A DNA stretch of 64,000 nt from Pinirhizobacter sp036499745 (GCF_036499745.1 NZ_DASYDG010000001.1:1-64000); one strand, 5' to 3'. Positions 16,859 to 26,748 are shown, counted from the stretch's first letter. Numbers and translations are program-made. The notes: generated by a model from the letters alone, not told the origin.

Positions 16859-17973
16859 GTTTGGCGGGCGCGATGATGTCGATTGCGGCGCTTTGGAACG
16901 GCATGGCTGCGTGGCTGGCAGGGCACGTGGTGCAGCCGGCGCTCGTCTTCACGCATATCGGCGGCCGCGCGGGGGATCCGCGGGACATCGCCGAGGCGGC
17001 GATGATCGCGATGTTGCAGGTGTGCCTGATCGCCTTCGTGATGCGGCCGCTTGAAACGTTTTTCAGTGCCGAGCCATGGCAAGACCGCAAGCTCACCCGC
17101 ATCGACCGCACCTATACCTTGCTGATGCTTGGCGGCATCTTCCCGCTCTTCAGCTTCCTGGTGCTCACCCCGTTCGCCAACCTGCTGGGCGGCAACAACG
17201 ACCCCGCGGGCCCGCCCACGTACGGCCTTACCGTGTGGGTGCCGTGGTTCGCGAGCCATCCGTACGCTGCATTCGCGGTGTACTACATCGCCTACGATTT
17301 CACCTATTACTGGATGCACCGTGCCCAGCACGCCATCCCCTGGTGGTGGGCGCTGCACAGCATGCATCACAGCCAGCGGCAGATGAGCTGCTGGACCAAC
17401 GACCGCGGCAACTACCTCGACGGCGGCCTGCAATCGATCGTGTTGGCCCTGGTGGGCGTGGCCCTGGGGGTGGACGCCTCGCAGTTCGCCTTGCTGATGC
17501 TGTTGGGTGAACTGGTGCAGAACTTCTCCCATACCAACGTGCGCATCGGTTTTGGCCGGGCGCTGGACCGTGTCTTCGTGGCGCCGGTGTTCCACCGGCT
17601 GCACCACATGGTGGTGGACCCCGACCGGCCGGGTCTTCACAACTGCAATTTCGGCCAGGTATTTTCCCTTTGGGACGTATGGTTCGGCACCGCGCTTTAC
17701 GGCGAGCCGGTGCGCCCCACCGGGGTGGGCGATCCCCATGTCGACGCCGACAACGGCCGGGGCCTGGTGATGATGCAGTGGTGGTCGCTGCGCCGCTTCT
17801 GGGGCGCCTTCACCTGCCGGGCCGGCTGGCGGCTGGGCGAAGTGGCCTTCGACGACAGCTTGCGGCCCGTGCCGGTGGCAGCGCTCGACCTTCACCGGAT
17901 GCACGCCGCACGCCCCGACGCGGCGGCTTTACCGGTGCCTGCCCCGGCCCCCCGGCCCGACGCCCTTGCCTGA
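16855..17973 (+). CDS. Sterol desaturase/fatty acid hydroxylase family membrane protein
   Basis: A protein of up to 372 residues with four or five hydrophobic segments and the three histidine clusters of the membrane di-iron hydroxylase family: HRAQH (about 155-159), HSMHH (about 169-173) and HRLHH (about 248-252). These ligate two irons that hydroxylate or desaturate a lipid substrate in the membrane. The tail is Ala/Pro-rich. The start is uncertain: the ATG at 16855 lies inside a repetitive motif, and ATG at 16873 or 16876 would give a protein six or seven residues shorter. It is divergent from the BlaI operon. Confidence 0.87.
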   Translation: MGLAGAMMSIAALWNGMAAWLAGHVVQPALVFTHIGGRAGDPRDIAEAAMIAMLQVCLIAFVMRPLETFFSAEPWQDRKLTRIDRTYTLLMLGGIFPLFSFLVLTPFANLLGGNNDPAGPPTYGLTVWVPWFASHPYAAFAVYYIAYDFTYYWMHRAQHAIPWWWALHSMHHSQRQMSCWTNDRGNYLDGGLQSIVLALVGVALGVDASQFALLMLLGELVQNFSHTNVRIGFGRALDRVFVAPVFHRLHHMVVDPDRPGLHNCNFGQVFSLWDVWFGTALYGEPVRPTGVGDPHVDADNGRGLVMMQWWSLRRFWGAFTCRAGWRLGEVAFDDSLRPVPVAALDLHRMHAARPDAAALPVPAPAPRPDALA

Positions 17974-18279
17974 CGGCCTAATTCCTTTACCGAGGGATTT
18001 TTTTGACGCTCGTCAAAAAAATAGCAGCAAACGTTTTCACTCCTTGATAGATTGATGCCGCAGGGCGCCGCGTCGCGGTCGTCGCATCGAAACAGGGGGA
18101 TCCACAAACCAGCACCGGTGTCGCCATGGGCGGGCACCGCGGCTTGCTGACCTTTAGAAAAAGTTCCTACCCAGGGCTGCGCCAGCCCGGGGTCGGCAAG
18201 GCCATGGTCCAGGAGGCTGGTGGCTTGCCGCGCATGACGGCGCATATCCCAAAGGCAACCCTCTCCAGGAGATTCATCC
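17974..18279. other. Intergenic region before the TenA-like gene
   Basis: This 306-base stretch has no convincing gene. It holds a perfect palindrome at 17998-18021, moderately AT-rich DNA just after it that could carry a promoter, and a good AGGAG ribosome site before the 18280 ATG. Confidence 0.5.
17998..18021. promoter_or_regulatory. Perfect palindrome with TTGACG core
   Basis: TTTTTTTGACG and its exact complement CGTCAAAAAAA flank a CT centre (11-bp arms). The order T-run then stem then A-run is opposite to an intrinsic terminator, so a protein-binding site upstream of the 18280 gene is more likely. The left arm contains TTGACG, a good -35 hexamer. Confidence 0.4.
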
Positions 18280-19056
18280 ATGAACGTCGCTTTCGAACGT
18301 ACCGGCCCCCTGACCGAACTCTCCAGCTACCCCCAGTGGGCGCAGGATATGGTCGCCTCATGTGCCCAGGACCGGCAAAGCGTGCTCGACCACGAGCTTT
18401 TCCAGCTGATGAAGGAAGGCATGCTGGATCCGGTGTCCACCCGCAATTTCATGGTGGGCGTGTGGCCGGTGATCGAGCGCTTCCCCGGCTACATGTCGCA
18501 TAACCTGCTCAAGACCCGTTTTGGCCGCAGCGACGGCGACAACCTGGCCCGCCGCTGGCTGGTCCGGAACATCCGCGTGGAGCAGAACCACGCCGAGTAC
18601 TGGCTCAACTGGTCCGACGGCGCCGGCGTGGCCCGCCATGAAGTGCTGGAAGGAAACCTGCCCAAGGGCAGCCAGAGCCTGGCCGACTGGTGTGAGGAAG
18701 TGAGCAGCAACGACAACCTGGCCGCCGGCATTGCCGCCACCAACTATGCGGTGGAAGGGGCCACGGGCGACTGGTCGCAGCTGATCTATGAAAGCCAGGC
18801 CTATGCCGCAAGTTTGCCGGAAACCGGCCGTAAGGCCAGCCTCCGCTGGCTTCAGCTTCATGCCGCTTATGACGATACCCATCCGTGGGAGGCGCTGGAG
18901 ATCGTTTGTACGCTAATGGGAATGGCACCCCCTGCCGATATGGTGGAACACGTCGGTGAATGCATCCGGCGCAGTTACGTCAGCATGCGTGTCACGCTTG
19001 ACCGCTGCCTGGATGCACGCGCCAGGCTGGCCACGCTGAGCGATGTCGCGGCCTGA
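18280..19056 (+). CDS. TenA/PqqC-like (haem-oxygenase fold) protein
   Basis: A 258-residue, all-helical, soluble protein. Sequence style (LFQLMKEGMLDPVSTRNFMVGVWPVI split around the conserved segment, VRNIRVEQNHAEYWLNW, then YAVEGATGDWSQ and LQLHAAYDDTHPWEALEIV) fits the TENA/THI-4 and PqqC-like family. Conserved His/Glu residues in EQNHAEYW and HAAYDDTHPWE are candidate metal or substrate ligands. Members include thiaminases and iron-dependent oxidases; which applies here cannot be read. It is followed by a GGDEF-EAL gene 60 bases away and may share a transcript with it. Confidence 0.75.
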   Translation: MNVAFERTGPLTELSSYPQWAQDMVASCAQDRQSVLDHELFQLMKEGMLDPVSTRNFMVGVWPVIERFPGYMSHNLLKTRFGRSDGDNLARRWLVRNIRVEQNHAEYWLNWSDGAGVARHEVLEGNLPKGSQSLADWCEEVSSNDNLAAGIAATNYAVEGATGDWSQLIYESQAYAASLPETGRKASLRWLQLHAAYDDTHPWEALEIVCTLMGMAPPADMVEHVGECIRRSYVSMRVTLDRCLDARARLATLSDVAA

Positions 19057-19077
19057 CCGTGGTGGCTGAAGAAAAAT

Positions 19078-19097
19078 GCGCCGGCATGGGCCGGCGC
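19078..19097. repeat. GC-rich hairpin between TenA-like and GGDEF-EAL genes
   Basis: GCGCCGGC and GCCGGCGC form an 8-bp perfect stem with loop ATGG, preceded on the plus strand by AAAAA. It has terminator shape only when read on the minus strand, so on the coding strand it more likely attenuates or protects the transcript. Confidence 0.4.
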
Positions 19098-19116
19098 CTG
19101 ATTGAAGGGAGGCGCA

Positions 19117-21873
19117 GTGAGCGTCCAGGTAGTTGCACCACAAAATTCGCTGTCACGTCGCCTACGCCCCCTGGCGTATGCGCTCGTGGCCGTGGTGGTG
19201 CTTATCCTGGCGCTGACCTACGGCGCACTCCAGATCCAGGTCACTCTCGCCGGATTCCTTAACGGCGAGAGCGTCTGGTCGAAGGCGCAGAAGCAGTCGG
19301 TGATCGACCTGGCGGCCTATGCCGCCAATGGCGACCGCTCACTGCTGGCTGCCTACCGCCAGAACCACGCGGTGCTCGACCACGACCGCTTCGCCCGCGA
19401 CCAGATAGCCGGCGGCAGGTTCGATCACTCCGCCGTGGCCAAGGCATTCAGCGACGCCGGGGTGATCCCCGAGGCGATCCCGGGGATGATCTTCATCCTG
19501 CATTACTTCGAAAGCGCCCCTTACATCAAGGAGGCGGTGACAGCCTGGCGTTCCACCGACAGCACCGTGGACGAACTCGACGGCATGGCCGACGACCTCG
19601 AACGCCAGTGGCACGAGGGCAGCGTGACGGGCGAGAAGGCCCTGCTTTACCGCCAGCGCATCGAGCAACTCAACGACTTCATCGAACCACGAAGCAACCT
19701 GTTTTCAGTGGAAATCGCCAATGGCGCCTCGTGGCTGGGCAAGGTGCTGTTCGCCGCCGTACTGGGCGTGGCGGCACTGGCCTCGCTGTTCTGGCTTGGC
19801 ATGGCCCGCCGCATCATGGCCGGTATCCGCGGCACCGAGGAACGCTTCGGCCTGCTCTTCGGCAGCGCCGCCGACGGCATCGTCATGGTGGACGAGGCCC
19901 GGGGCACCATCCTTGAAGTCAACGATACCGCCGCTGGATGGACGGGCCAGACCAGGCAGGCCCTGCTTGGCCAACGTTTCGATGCACTGTTTATCCCCGG
20001 CCCTGGCCAAACCCCGGCCGAAGGCAAGCTCACCGGCTCGCTGCTGGGAGCGCGTGGCGAACTGCGCCCGGTGGAGTTGCATGGCAACCTGGTCACCTGG
20101 GGCGGCTTGCCGGTCCGCCAGGCGATCATCCGCGACGTCTCAGAACGCATAGCGATGGAGCAGGAACGGCGCATCGCCGCCGAGGCCCTGGGCGCGATCG
20201 CCGAAGGCGTGGTGATCGCCGACGCGCAACGCCGGGTAACCGCGGTGAATGCCGCGCAGACGGGCCTGACCGGCTTCGATGCCGGTTCCCTGATGGGCCG
20301 GTGCTTCGACGACCTGCGCCGCCAGCCCGACGGCCGTGAACTGCCGCCATCGATGTGGGCGCGCATTGAAAACGACGGTCACTGGACGGGCGAAGTGCTC
20401 AGCCGCCGGCAGGATGGCAGCACGTATCCGGAGTGGCTGTCGATCAGCACGATCCGTGATGCGGAAGGCCAGATCCAGCGCTATGTGGCGGTGTTCACCG
20501 ACATCACCTCGAACAAGGCCGACCAGCGCCGCCTGGAACACATGGCCACGCATGACCCGCTTACCGGGCTTGCCAACCGTGCCGAGTTCGAACTGCGCTG
20601 CGGCCATGCCATCAGCACCGCCACGCGCGAGCGTGGCGCCGCGGTGGTGATGTTCATCGACCTGGACGCCTTCAAGGTGGTGAACGACAGCTACAGCCAC
20701 GCCGTGGGTGATCGCCTGTTGCAGAAAGTGGCCGACCGCATCCGCAAGGAGCTTTCACCGAGGGACCTCGCCGGCCGCATCGGCGGCGATGAGTTCACGG
20801 TTCTGCTGAGCGGCCTGAAAACGCGCGAGGAAGCCGGCGACCTCGGACGCCGCCTGCTTACCGCACTCGCCGAGCGATTCATGGTGGGCGACTACGAGAT
20901 CTTCCTTTCCGCCAGCATCGGTATCGCGGGTTTCCCGCTCGATGGCAGCGAACCGACCGCATTGATCGCCAACGCGGACGCCGCGATGTACGCAGCCAAG
21001 ACCGAAGAGCGCAACGCATTGCGCTTCTACACCCCACGCATGCATGCCGATGCACGCCGCCGCCTGGAACTGGCGACGGAACTGCGCCAGGCCCTGCACC
21101 GGGACGAGTTCTACCTGGTGTACCAGCCGTCGGTGGAACTGCGAAGCGGCCGTGTGGTGGCGGTGGAAGCCCTGCTGCGCTGGCAGCATCCCGAGCGCGG
21201 CCTGGTGATGCCCGATGAATTCATTCCCATCGCCGAAACCCTGGGTCTGATGCGCCAGATCGACGAATGGGTGATCAACGCCGCCTGTGCGCAGATCCGC
21301 CGCTGGGATATGGCGCGCATGCCGCAGATCCGCGTGGCGGTGAACGTATCGGCCACCTGGTTCGGCCACCCGGATTTCGTCGAGAGCGTGCGCGATGCAC
21401 TATCGGCCAGCCAGCTCAGCGCACCGCGGCTGCTGCTGGAGATCACCGAGGGCGCGTTGCTGCGCCTTGGCGAGGACACCGAGCGAACCATGCACGCGCT
21501 GCACGACCTGGGCGTGGGCGTGGCCATCGACGACTTCGGCACCGGCTATTCCTCGCTCACCTACCTGAAGCTTCCCGCGGTGGCGTACCTCAAGATCGAC
21601 CGCTCGTTCGTGCGCGGCCTGCCCGAGGGCAGCAACGATGTCGCCATCGTCGCCGCGATGATCGCGATGTCGGGGTCGCTGGGCCTGGTCACCATCGCCG
21701 AAGGCATCGAGAACGACGCGCAGCACGCCTTCCTGCTGAAGGCCGGATGCGTGGAAGGCCAGGGATACCTGTATTCGCGCCCGGTGGCCGCCGCCAATAT
21801 CGAGCGATTGCTATCGCCGGTGAACACAGCGCCGCAGCCGCGGCTTACCCTGGTGCCGCCACTGCGAAGCTAG
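19117..21873 (+). CDS. Membrane-anchored PAS-GGDEF-EAL cyclic-di-GMP protein
   Basis: I choose GTG at 19117 because GGGAGG sits just before it (an upstream TTG at 19102 has none); this gives 918 residues. Order: helix at about 18-40, periplasmic helical domain to about 205, second helix (210-230), two PAS domains (about 245-340 and 350-470), GGDEF with canonical GGDEF loop (556-560), EAL with EALLRW (684-689), DDFGTGYSS, KIDRSFV and EGIE. Both active sites look intact, so it may make or hydrolyse cyclic-di-GMP. The inhibitory RxxD reads SPRD, lacking the Arg. The periplasmic four-helix domain presumably senses an external signal. Confidence 0.92.
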   Translation: MSVQVVAPQNSLSRRLRPLAYALVAVVVLILALTYGALQIQVTLAGFLNGESVWSKAQKQSVIDLAAYAANGDRSLLAAYRQNHAVLDHDRFARDQIAGGRFDHSAVAKAFSDAGVIPEAIPGMIFILHYFESAPYIKEAVTAWRSTDSTVDELDGMADDLERQWHEGSVTGEKALLYRQRIEQLNDFIEPRSNLFSVEIANGASWLGKVLFAAVLGVAALASLFWLGMARRIMAGIRGTEERFGLLFGSAADGIVMVDEARGTILEVNDTAAGWTGQTRQALLGQRFDALFIPGPGQTPAEGKLTGSLLGARGELRPVELHGNLVTWGGLPVRQAIIRDVSERIAMEQERRIAAEALGAIAEGVVIADAQRRVTAVNAAQTGLTGFDAGSLMGRCFDDLRRQPDGRELPPSMWARIENDGHWTGEVLSRRQDGSTYPEWLSISTIRDAEGQIQRYVAVFTDITSNKADQRRLEHMATHDPLTGLANRAEFELRCGHAISTATRERGAAVVMFIDLDAFKVVNDSYSHAVGDRLLQKVADRIRKELSPRDLAGRIGGDEFTVLLSGLKTREEAGDLGRRLLTALAERFMVGDYEIFLSASIGIAGFPLDGSEPTALIANADAAMYAAKTEERNALRFYTPRMHADARRRLELATELRQALHRDEFYLVYQPSVELRSGRVVAVEALLRWQHPERGLVMPDEFIPIAETLGLMRQIDEWVINAACAQIRRWDMARMPQIRVAVNVSATWFGHPDFVESVRDALSASQLSAPRLLLEITEGALLRLGEDTERTMHALHDLGVGVAIDDFGTGYSSLTYLKLPAVAYLKIDRSFVRGLPEGSNDVAIVAAMIAMSGSLGLVTIAEGIENDAQHAFLLKAGCVEGQGYLYSRPVAAANIERLLSPVNTAPQPRLTLVPPLRS

Positions 21874-22015
21874 AAAACGACGTTGTAGCCGGCGGTGAAC
21901 CACTGTCGATGCAGTTCTCGTCGACCAGCAAATCGATGCTGGCCGAGCCCGTCTCTTACGGTTGAAAGTCGCGATGCCCGGCATCAGGTCTAGGCAACGT
22001 TATGAAGGAACGCCC

Positions 22016-23002
22016 ATGCCTTACCGTAACCCGTACTTCGATCCGGCCAAGCCCCACCATACCCCGGAAGGCTTCCGGAACCTGGAGCCCGATACGCGCG
22101 GCAAGGGTGATCTGCAGCGGTGGCGGCGTGAGCGCAAGGAACAGGGGCTGCCCAAGCCGCCGAAGGCAGGCTATGCGGCGTTTGCGAATCAGTGGTGGAC
22201 GAAAGCGGATATCCCCGCTGAAGGCGACGGCGCCTGGTGGCTTGGCCATGCCTGCGTGCTGCTGCGTCGCGGCGAGCAAACCGTGATCACCGATCCGGTG
22301 CTTTCGCACCGCGCGTCGCCGCTATCGTTCGCGGGACCCGCGCGTCGCACACCCGCGCCGGTGCATGTGGACGACCTGCCGCGCATCGACGTGGTGATGA
22401 TCTCCCACAACCACTATGACCATCTCGATACGCGTAGCGTCAAAAGCATTGCACGGCGGTTTCCCGCGTGCGTCTTCATGGTGCCATTGGGTCTTGCCCC
22501 CTGGATGCGTCGCCATGGCATCACCCATGCGGTCGAACTGGACTGGTGGGACGGTATCGACATCGACGGCGGCCGCTTCACCCTGGTGCCCGCACGGCAC
22601 TGGAGTGCGCGGAGCCTGAGCGACCGCAATCGCACCCTCTGGGGCGGCTGGGTATGGCAACGCCATGGCTACACCTTCTGGTTTGCCGGCGACACCGGTT
22701 ATTCGCCGAATCTTGCCGAGGTGGGCCAGCGTCTGGGGCCCATCGACCTGGCGGCACTACCTATCGGCGCCTATTCCCCGCGCTGGTTCATGCAAGGCCA
22801 GCACACTGATCCAGCACAGGCAGTCCAGCTTCACCGCGAATCCAACGTGCGCAGGTCACTGGCGATCCACTGGGGTGTGTTCGAGCTTGCCGATGATCCG
22901 CTCGATGAGCCGCCGGCCCTGCTGGCGGAAGCATTGCGCGAGGAGGGCGTCGCCGAAGACGCGTTCATCAGCATTCCTGTTGGCGCGCGCATTCCGGACT
23001 GA
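22016..23002 (+). CDS. MBL-fold metallo-hydrolase, NAPE-PLD-like
   Basis: The start at 22016 follows GAAGGA; the protein has 328 residues. It opens with MPYRNPYFDPAKPHHTPEGFRN and has the zinc-binding motif HNHYDH (131-136), an upstream LGHACVLLR strand, FAGDTGYS with the bridging Asp, and a downstream AIHWGVF His. This is the metallo-beta-lactamase subgroup that includes N-acylphosphatidylethanolamine phospholipase D, usually phosphodiesterases of lipids or nucleotides (UlaG-like). No signal peptide is visible, so it is cytoplasmic. The substrate is unknown. The 142 bases upstream hold no gene. Confidence 0.88.
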   Translation: MPYRNPYFDPAKPHHTPEGFRNLEPDTRGKGDLQRWRRERKEQGLPKPPKAGYAAFANQWWTKADIPAEGDGAWWLGHACVLLRRGEQTVITDPVLSHRASPLSFAGPARRTPAPVHVDDLPRIDVVMISHNHYDHLDTRSVKSIARRFPACVFMVPLGLAPWMRRHGITHAVELDWWDGIDIDGGRFTLVPARHWSARSLSDRNRTLWGGWVWQRHGYTFWFAGDTGYSPNLAEVGQRLGPIDLAALPIGAYSPRWFMQGQHTDPAQAVQLHRESNVRRSLAIHWGVFELADDPLDEPPALLAEALREEGVAEDAFISIPVGARIPD

Positions 23003-23041
23003 CAGCAACCAAGACGTGGACACCGGCGGTTGTCCCGCTGT

Positions 23042-24442
23042 TTAGTTGAAGAACGCGTTCAACCGCGGTACTCGCCGCAGCACCAGTCGTTCGGCCGCAA
23101 GCACGAACAGCATCGAGATACCCAACAGCGGCAACAGCACGCCGAACACCACCAGCAGGCCGACCATCAGCTTCGGATAGCGAGCCCCGTGCGCGGGTGG
23201 GGCGCCAAGCCGCTTCACCGGCTTGCGGCGCCACCACATCACCAGGCCGCTGATGGTGACAGTGATCAGGCCGAGCGCCGTGGCCAGGCCAAGCAACTGG
23301 TTCGGCCAGCCGAATAGCTGGCCCTCGTGGGCAGCCACGCCATAACCGATCGCCCGGTCCAGGAACGGACCCTGGGCGAAATCCTTGCGGTTGACCACCT
23401 GCCCCGTGGCGCCATCGAGCGTGAGCGTCAGTCGTTTCGGGCGGTTCTGGGTATCGGAGCGTCCCGTCCAGCCCGCCTTTGCCTTCGACGGCGGCGCAAT
23501 CAGCACCGGGGGCGGCAACTTCAGGCTGGCGACGGTCGGCACCAGGCGATCGAGTGCGTGCAGATCGACCGCCGCGCGGGCCATTCCTGCGTCGGCGAGC
23601 GCCGCATGCAGCACCTGGTTCGGTGAGCGGCGGGGGCCATGATCCATCCCCGGCATGTCCGCCATGTCATCCATTGCCGTGTTCGCTGCACGACGTTGCG
23701 CCAGTTCGTCCGAACGCCCTGTGGTCCAGTCCTGCACCACCTGGGTTTGCGAACCGAACTGACGCACTTCCTTCAGCATCCCACCCCACGACTTCGACCA
23801 CGGCAACCCCGATACCAGCATGGTAAGCGCAAGCAGGGCGACCCACACACCAGCCACCGCATGAAGGTCACGCCAGAACATCCGGCCATGCTCGCGCAAG
23901 CGCGGATACAGCACGCCAGCCAGACCCTTGCCGCGCGGCCACCATAGATACAGGCCGGACAGGATCATCACGATCGCCCACGACGCGGCCAGTTCGACCA
24001 CCATCGAACCGCGGTCGCCCATCAACAGTTCGCCATGCAGGTAGAAGATGCGCCGCATCAGGCGTTCGTCTTCCACCACCTGGTGCAACACATGACCGTT
24101 GGTCGGGTCCACGTACACGCGTACCAGATCGTCGCCGCGGCCCACCAGAACCCGTGCAGCGCTGGTGTCGTCTGCCGGCAACTCATATGCGTTCAAAATG
24201 CCACCAGGCACCACGGCCAGCGCGGCGGCAACCTGCGTGGACGGTGCCACGCGCGGTGCCTGTGCAGCAATGTGGTCGTAAGGACGATCCAGCCATGCTT
24301 CTATCTGCGGTTTGAACAGGTAGATCGACCCCGTGCACGCCAGCCACAGCACGAACGGCAGGCAGAACAATCCGGCGTAGAAATGCCATCGCCACACCAG
24401 GCGGTAGGCATCGCGCGAGCGGCGGTCGGGCACGACGCTCAC
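23042..24442 (-). CDS. PepSY-associated transmembrane protein (iron/copper uptake-linked reductase-like)
   Basis: A 466-residue membrane protein with about four helices (near 20-42, 150-172, 200-222, 370-392) and the family start WRWHFYAGLFCLPFVLWLA, including the paired His/aromatic residues. LHALDRLV and PSKAKAGWTGRSD are in the periplasmic PepSY part. A short Met/His insert, DDMADMPGMDHG, suggests contact with copper or another soft metal. The start overlaps the stop of the TonB receptor gene by 4 bases. Family members are thought to reduce or release metal from siderophores or chelates at the inner membrane after outer-membrane import. Confidence 0.87.
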   Translation of the reverse strand: MSVVPDRRSRDAYRLVWRWHFYAGLFCLPFVLWLACTGSIYLFKPQIEAWLDRPYDHIAAQAPRVAPSTQVAAALAVVPGGILNAYELPADDTSAARVLVGRGDDLVRVYVDPTNGHVLHQVVEDERLMRRIFYLHGELLMGDRGSMVVELAASWAIVMILSGLYLWWPRGKGLAGVLYPRLREHGRMFWRDLHAVAGVWVALLALTMLVSGLPWSKSWGGMLKEVRQFGSQTQVVQDWTTGRSDELAQRRAANTAMDDMADMPGMDHGPRRSPNQVLHAALADAGMARAAVDLHALDRLVPTVASLKLPPPVLIAPPSKAKAGWTGRSDTQNRPKRLTLTLDGATGQVVNRKDFAQGPFLDRAIGYGVAAHEGQLFGWPNQLLGLATALGLITVTISGLVMWWRRKPVKRLGAPPAHGARYPKLMVGLLVVFGVLLPLLGISMLFVLAAERLVLRRVPRLNAFFN

Positions 24443-26748
24443 AGGTGCACCTTCAGGTCCAGCAGATAAGTGCGCGAAGGATACGGGTAATACACGAAGT
24501 AGCGCCGGTTGGTGAGGTTATCCACGCCCAGCGCAATATCCATGTGCGGATTGGGCTTCCAGGTCACCCGGCCGTCGAAGGTCAGGAACTTGCTGGTGCC
24601 GCCGAAGGTATCGGGGTTGGTGTCGCTTTCGTCCAGGGAGTTGTACTGCCTTCCCGAATATCGGCCGGCCAGCGTGACGGCCGTGTTGGCGCTGGTATGC
24701 CAGGTAGCTACCACGTTCGAACGCCACATCGGGATGCGATAGAACTGCTTGCCCACCGAGGCCGGGTTCAACCGGTTATCAACCGTGGTGGCCTGGGTGT
24801 AGGCGATGTTGGCCGACAGATCCAGGGCATCGAACCACACGCCGTTGCCGTCGTACGACGCCTCGGCCCCGCGCGTGCGTACGCGGCCCACATTCTGCAC
24901 ATTGGTCACCGTGGGGAATACGGTGGTGTTGGTCTGGCTGAAGAGTGCATCGCGCGTGTCGCTGCGATACACGGTAAAGCGGGCCACGCCGTGTTCGCGT
25001 GTCCAGGTGGTGGTGAGTTCACGGGAAAGGTCGTTCTCGGGCTTCAGGTTCGGGTTGTTGTTGACCAGGGCGAGGCCGTTGAACGTTCCCTGGAACAATT
25101 CGCTGACCGTGGGAAAACGATAGGCCCGGGCTACCGACAGGCGCATGGTGACATCGTCGGAAGCGCGCCACGACAACGCGGCCTTGGGCGAGGCATGCTG
25201 TTCCTTGCGTTGGTCGTAACCGACAGAGGCCGCGCCGGAACTTCGATAGCCGGCAAAGGCACGCCACTGCTCATAACGGGCTCCGGCAGTGAACTGCCAG
25301 GCATCTGCCAGCTGCCAGGCATCCTGCAGGTACACGGCCTGCGTCTGCGTACTGCCGCCGGTACCCGACAGCGGCGCACCTGCGTCGCCGTGTCGCCAGG
25401 CATTGAGTGCATAAGCCTGGGTGGCCAGCGCATAGCCATCGTAGTGATAGCCGAAGCTCAGCCAGTGACTGCCGGCGTCGACCACATCGGGCTTGTGGCT
25501 GGCGCGCAGGTCGAAGGTACGCCAGCGCGAGCCATCGCCCGCCGTGAGCTGGCCTGGGCCATCTTCCAGTAAAGCGCTGGACGCTACGCGATCGCGGTTG
25601 CGGCTCATGTCGAAGTAGCTTGCCTGCCCTTCGACATTCCATCCGCTATCGCGGTGCGTGCCCAGTGAAAGGCCGTACAGGGTGTTGGCGCTTTCGCGCG
25701 TGCCCGGCGCAAAGAAATTCGCCGGCAACGTGTACTGCCTGCCATCGATGGATACCACGCCCGTGTACACCGGCCTTCCCTGCGCATCGCGCAGGAAGCT
25801 TTCCGTGCGGTGCGCCATGTCTTGCCACCAGTAGCCCACGGTGAGGCCCGCGCGCAGGTCCGGCGTGATGTCATAAGCCAGCTTGAGATTGGCTTCGTGC
25901 TGGCGCGTGGCCTCCTGCCCTTCCGCGTTGATACCAGTCACCACGCGCGGCTGGCCGTTCGGACCACGGTCGACGATAGCTCCTGTCACCGGCACGGCAG
26001 CGGCGCCGGCCGGTGTGGTGGACAGGTTCTGCGTGGCGAACACCAGCGGCTGCCCGTTCGACTGCAGGCTCGCCACACCAAGCAGGAAGGAAAGATTTCC
26101 CACCCTGTCGCCGATGGTGGCCGAGAGCCTCCGGCCCCCGTAGTTCCGGTCGACGCCATATTCGTCCACGTGCTGGGTGAAGAACTGCGACTGCGCCGAT
26201 AGCTGCAGGGTATCGGGCATGCGCGTGGTCACAAGCACGGTGGCGCCGATGCTGTTGCCCGGATACAACGCCGAATACGCACCGTAGATCACGTCGACGC
26301 GCTCGAGGTTGTCGGGGAACACCATCGACCAGCGCGGCGGGTTGGAGAAGTTGTTCCCCAGCAGATTGGAAAGCAACAGGCCGTCGAGGTACACCAGTCC
26401 CCGGGCGCTTTGGGTATTACTGGTGCCGCGCACCGAGAACGTGGCGTTTTCGTCGCCGATGAAGCGCTTGCGGATGCCGAAGGCCGGCATGTACTTGAGT
26501 GCATCCTCGGCATTGACGACATTGCGCTGGGACAACGCCTTGGCATCGACGCTCTCCACCACGGCCGGGATGTTCGGATCGATGGGGCTGGCGTTGTTTG
26601 CTGAAACGTTCACGCCCTCGAGCAATTTTGCGTGTTGCGGCGAGGCGCCATCGTCGGCGTCGTCGGCCTGCGCCACCGTGCAAAACACCATGGCAACCGC
26701 GAACGCCAGCGACGCGGCAGCGCGCTGGCCGGGCATGGACTGATACAT
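24439..26748 (-). CDS. TonB-dependent receptor, probable metal/metallophore uptake
   Basis: I place the start at 26748 (MYQSMPGQRAAASLAFAVAM, then an AQA cleavage site), 769 residues; a longer in-frame extension has no signal. Plug segments visible: LEGVNVSANNASP, ALKYMPAFGIRKRFIGDENATFSVRG, and DNLERVDVIYGAYSALYPGNSIGATV. The C-terminal barrel has LSRELTTTWTREHGVARFTVYR and a GVDNLTNRRYFVYYPYPSR end, typical of siderophore/copper-type receptors. It sits between a Met/His/Cys-rich DUF2946 protein upstream (59-base gap) and a PepSY membrane protein downstream (4-base overlap). This grouping suggests copper or iron rather than sugar import. Confidence 0.9.
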   Translation of the reverse strand: MYQSMPGQRAAASLAFAVAMVFCTVAQADDADDGASPQHAKLLEGVNVSANNASPIDPNIPAVVESVDAKALSQRNVVNAEDALKYMPAFGIRKRFIGDENATFSVRGTSNTQSARGLVYLDGLLLSNLLGNNFSNPPRWSMVFPDNLERVDVIYGAYSALYPGNSIGATVLVTTRMPDTLQLSAQSQFFTQHVDEYGVDRNYGGRRLSATIGDRVGNLSFLLGVASLQSNGQPLVFATQNLSTTPAGAAAVPVTGAIVDRGPNGQPRVVTGINAEGQEATRQHEANLKLAYDITPDLRAGLTVGYWWQDMAHRTESFLRDAQGRPVYTGVVSIDGRQYTLPANFFAPGTRESANTLYGLSLGTHRDSGWNVEGQASYFDMSRNRDRVASSALLEDGPGQLTAGDGSRWRTFDLRASHKPDVVDAGSHWLSFGYHYDGYALATQAYALNAWRHGDAGAPLSGTGGSTQTQAVYLQDAWQLADAWQFTAGARYEQWRAFAGYRSSGAASVGYDQRKEQHASPKAALSWRASDDVTMRLSVARAYRFPTVSELFQGTFNGLALVNNNPNLKPENDLSRELTTTWTREHGVARFTVYRSDTRDALFSQTNTTVFPTVTNVQNVGRVRTRGAEASYDGNGVWFDALDLSANIAYTQATTVDNRLNPASVGKQFYRIPMWRSNVVATWHTSANTAVTLAGRYSGRQYNSLDESDTNPDTFGGTSKFLTFDGRVTWKPNPHMDIALGVDNLTNRRYFVYYPYPSRTYLLDLKVHL

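Noticed and set aside
17998..18021. Palindrome considered as an intrinsic terminator
   Set aside because: T-run precedes and A-run follows the stem on both strands, the opposite of terminator polarity.
21874..21960. Possible remnant of an outer-membrane protein C-terminus on the minus strand, ending WFTAGYNVVF
   Set aside because: Only about 30 codons without start or further barrel strands; too short to separate from chance.
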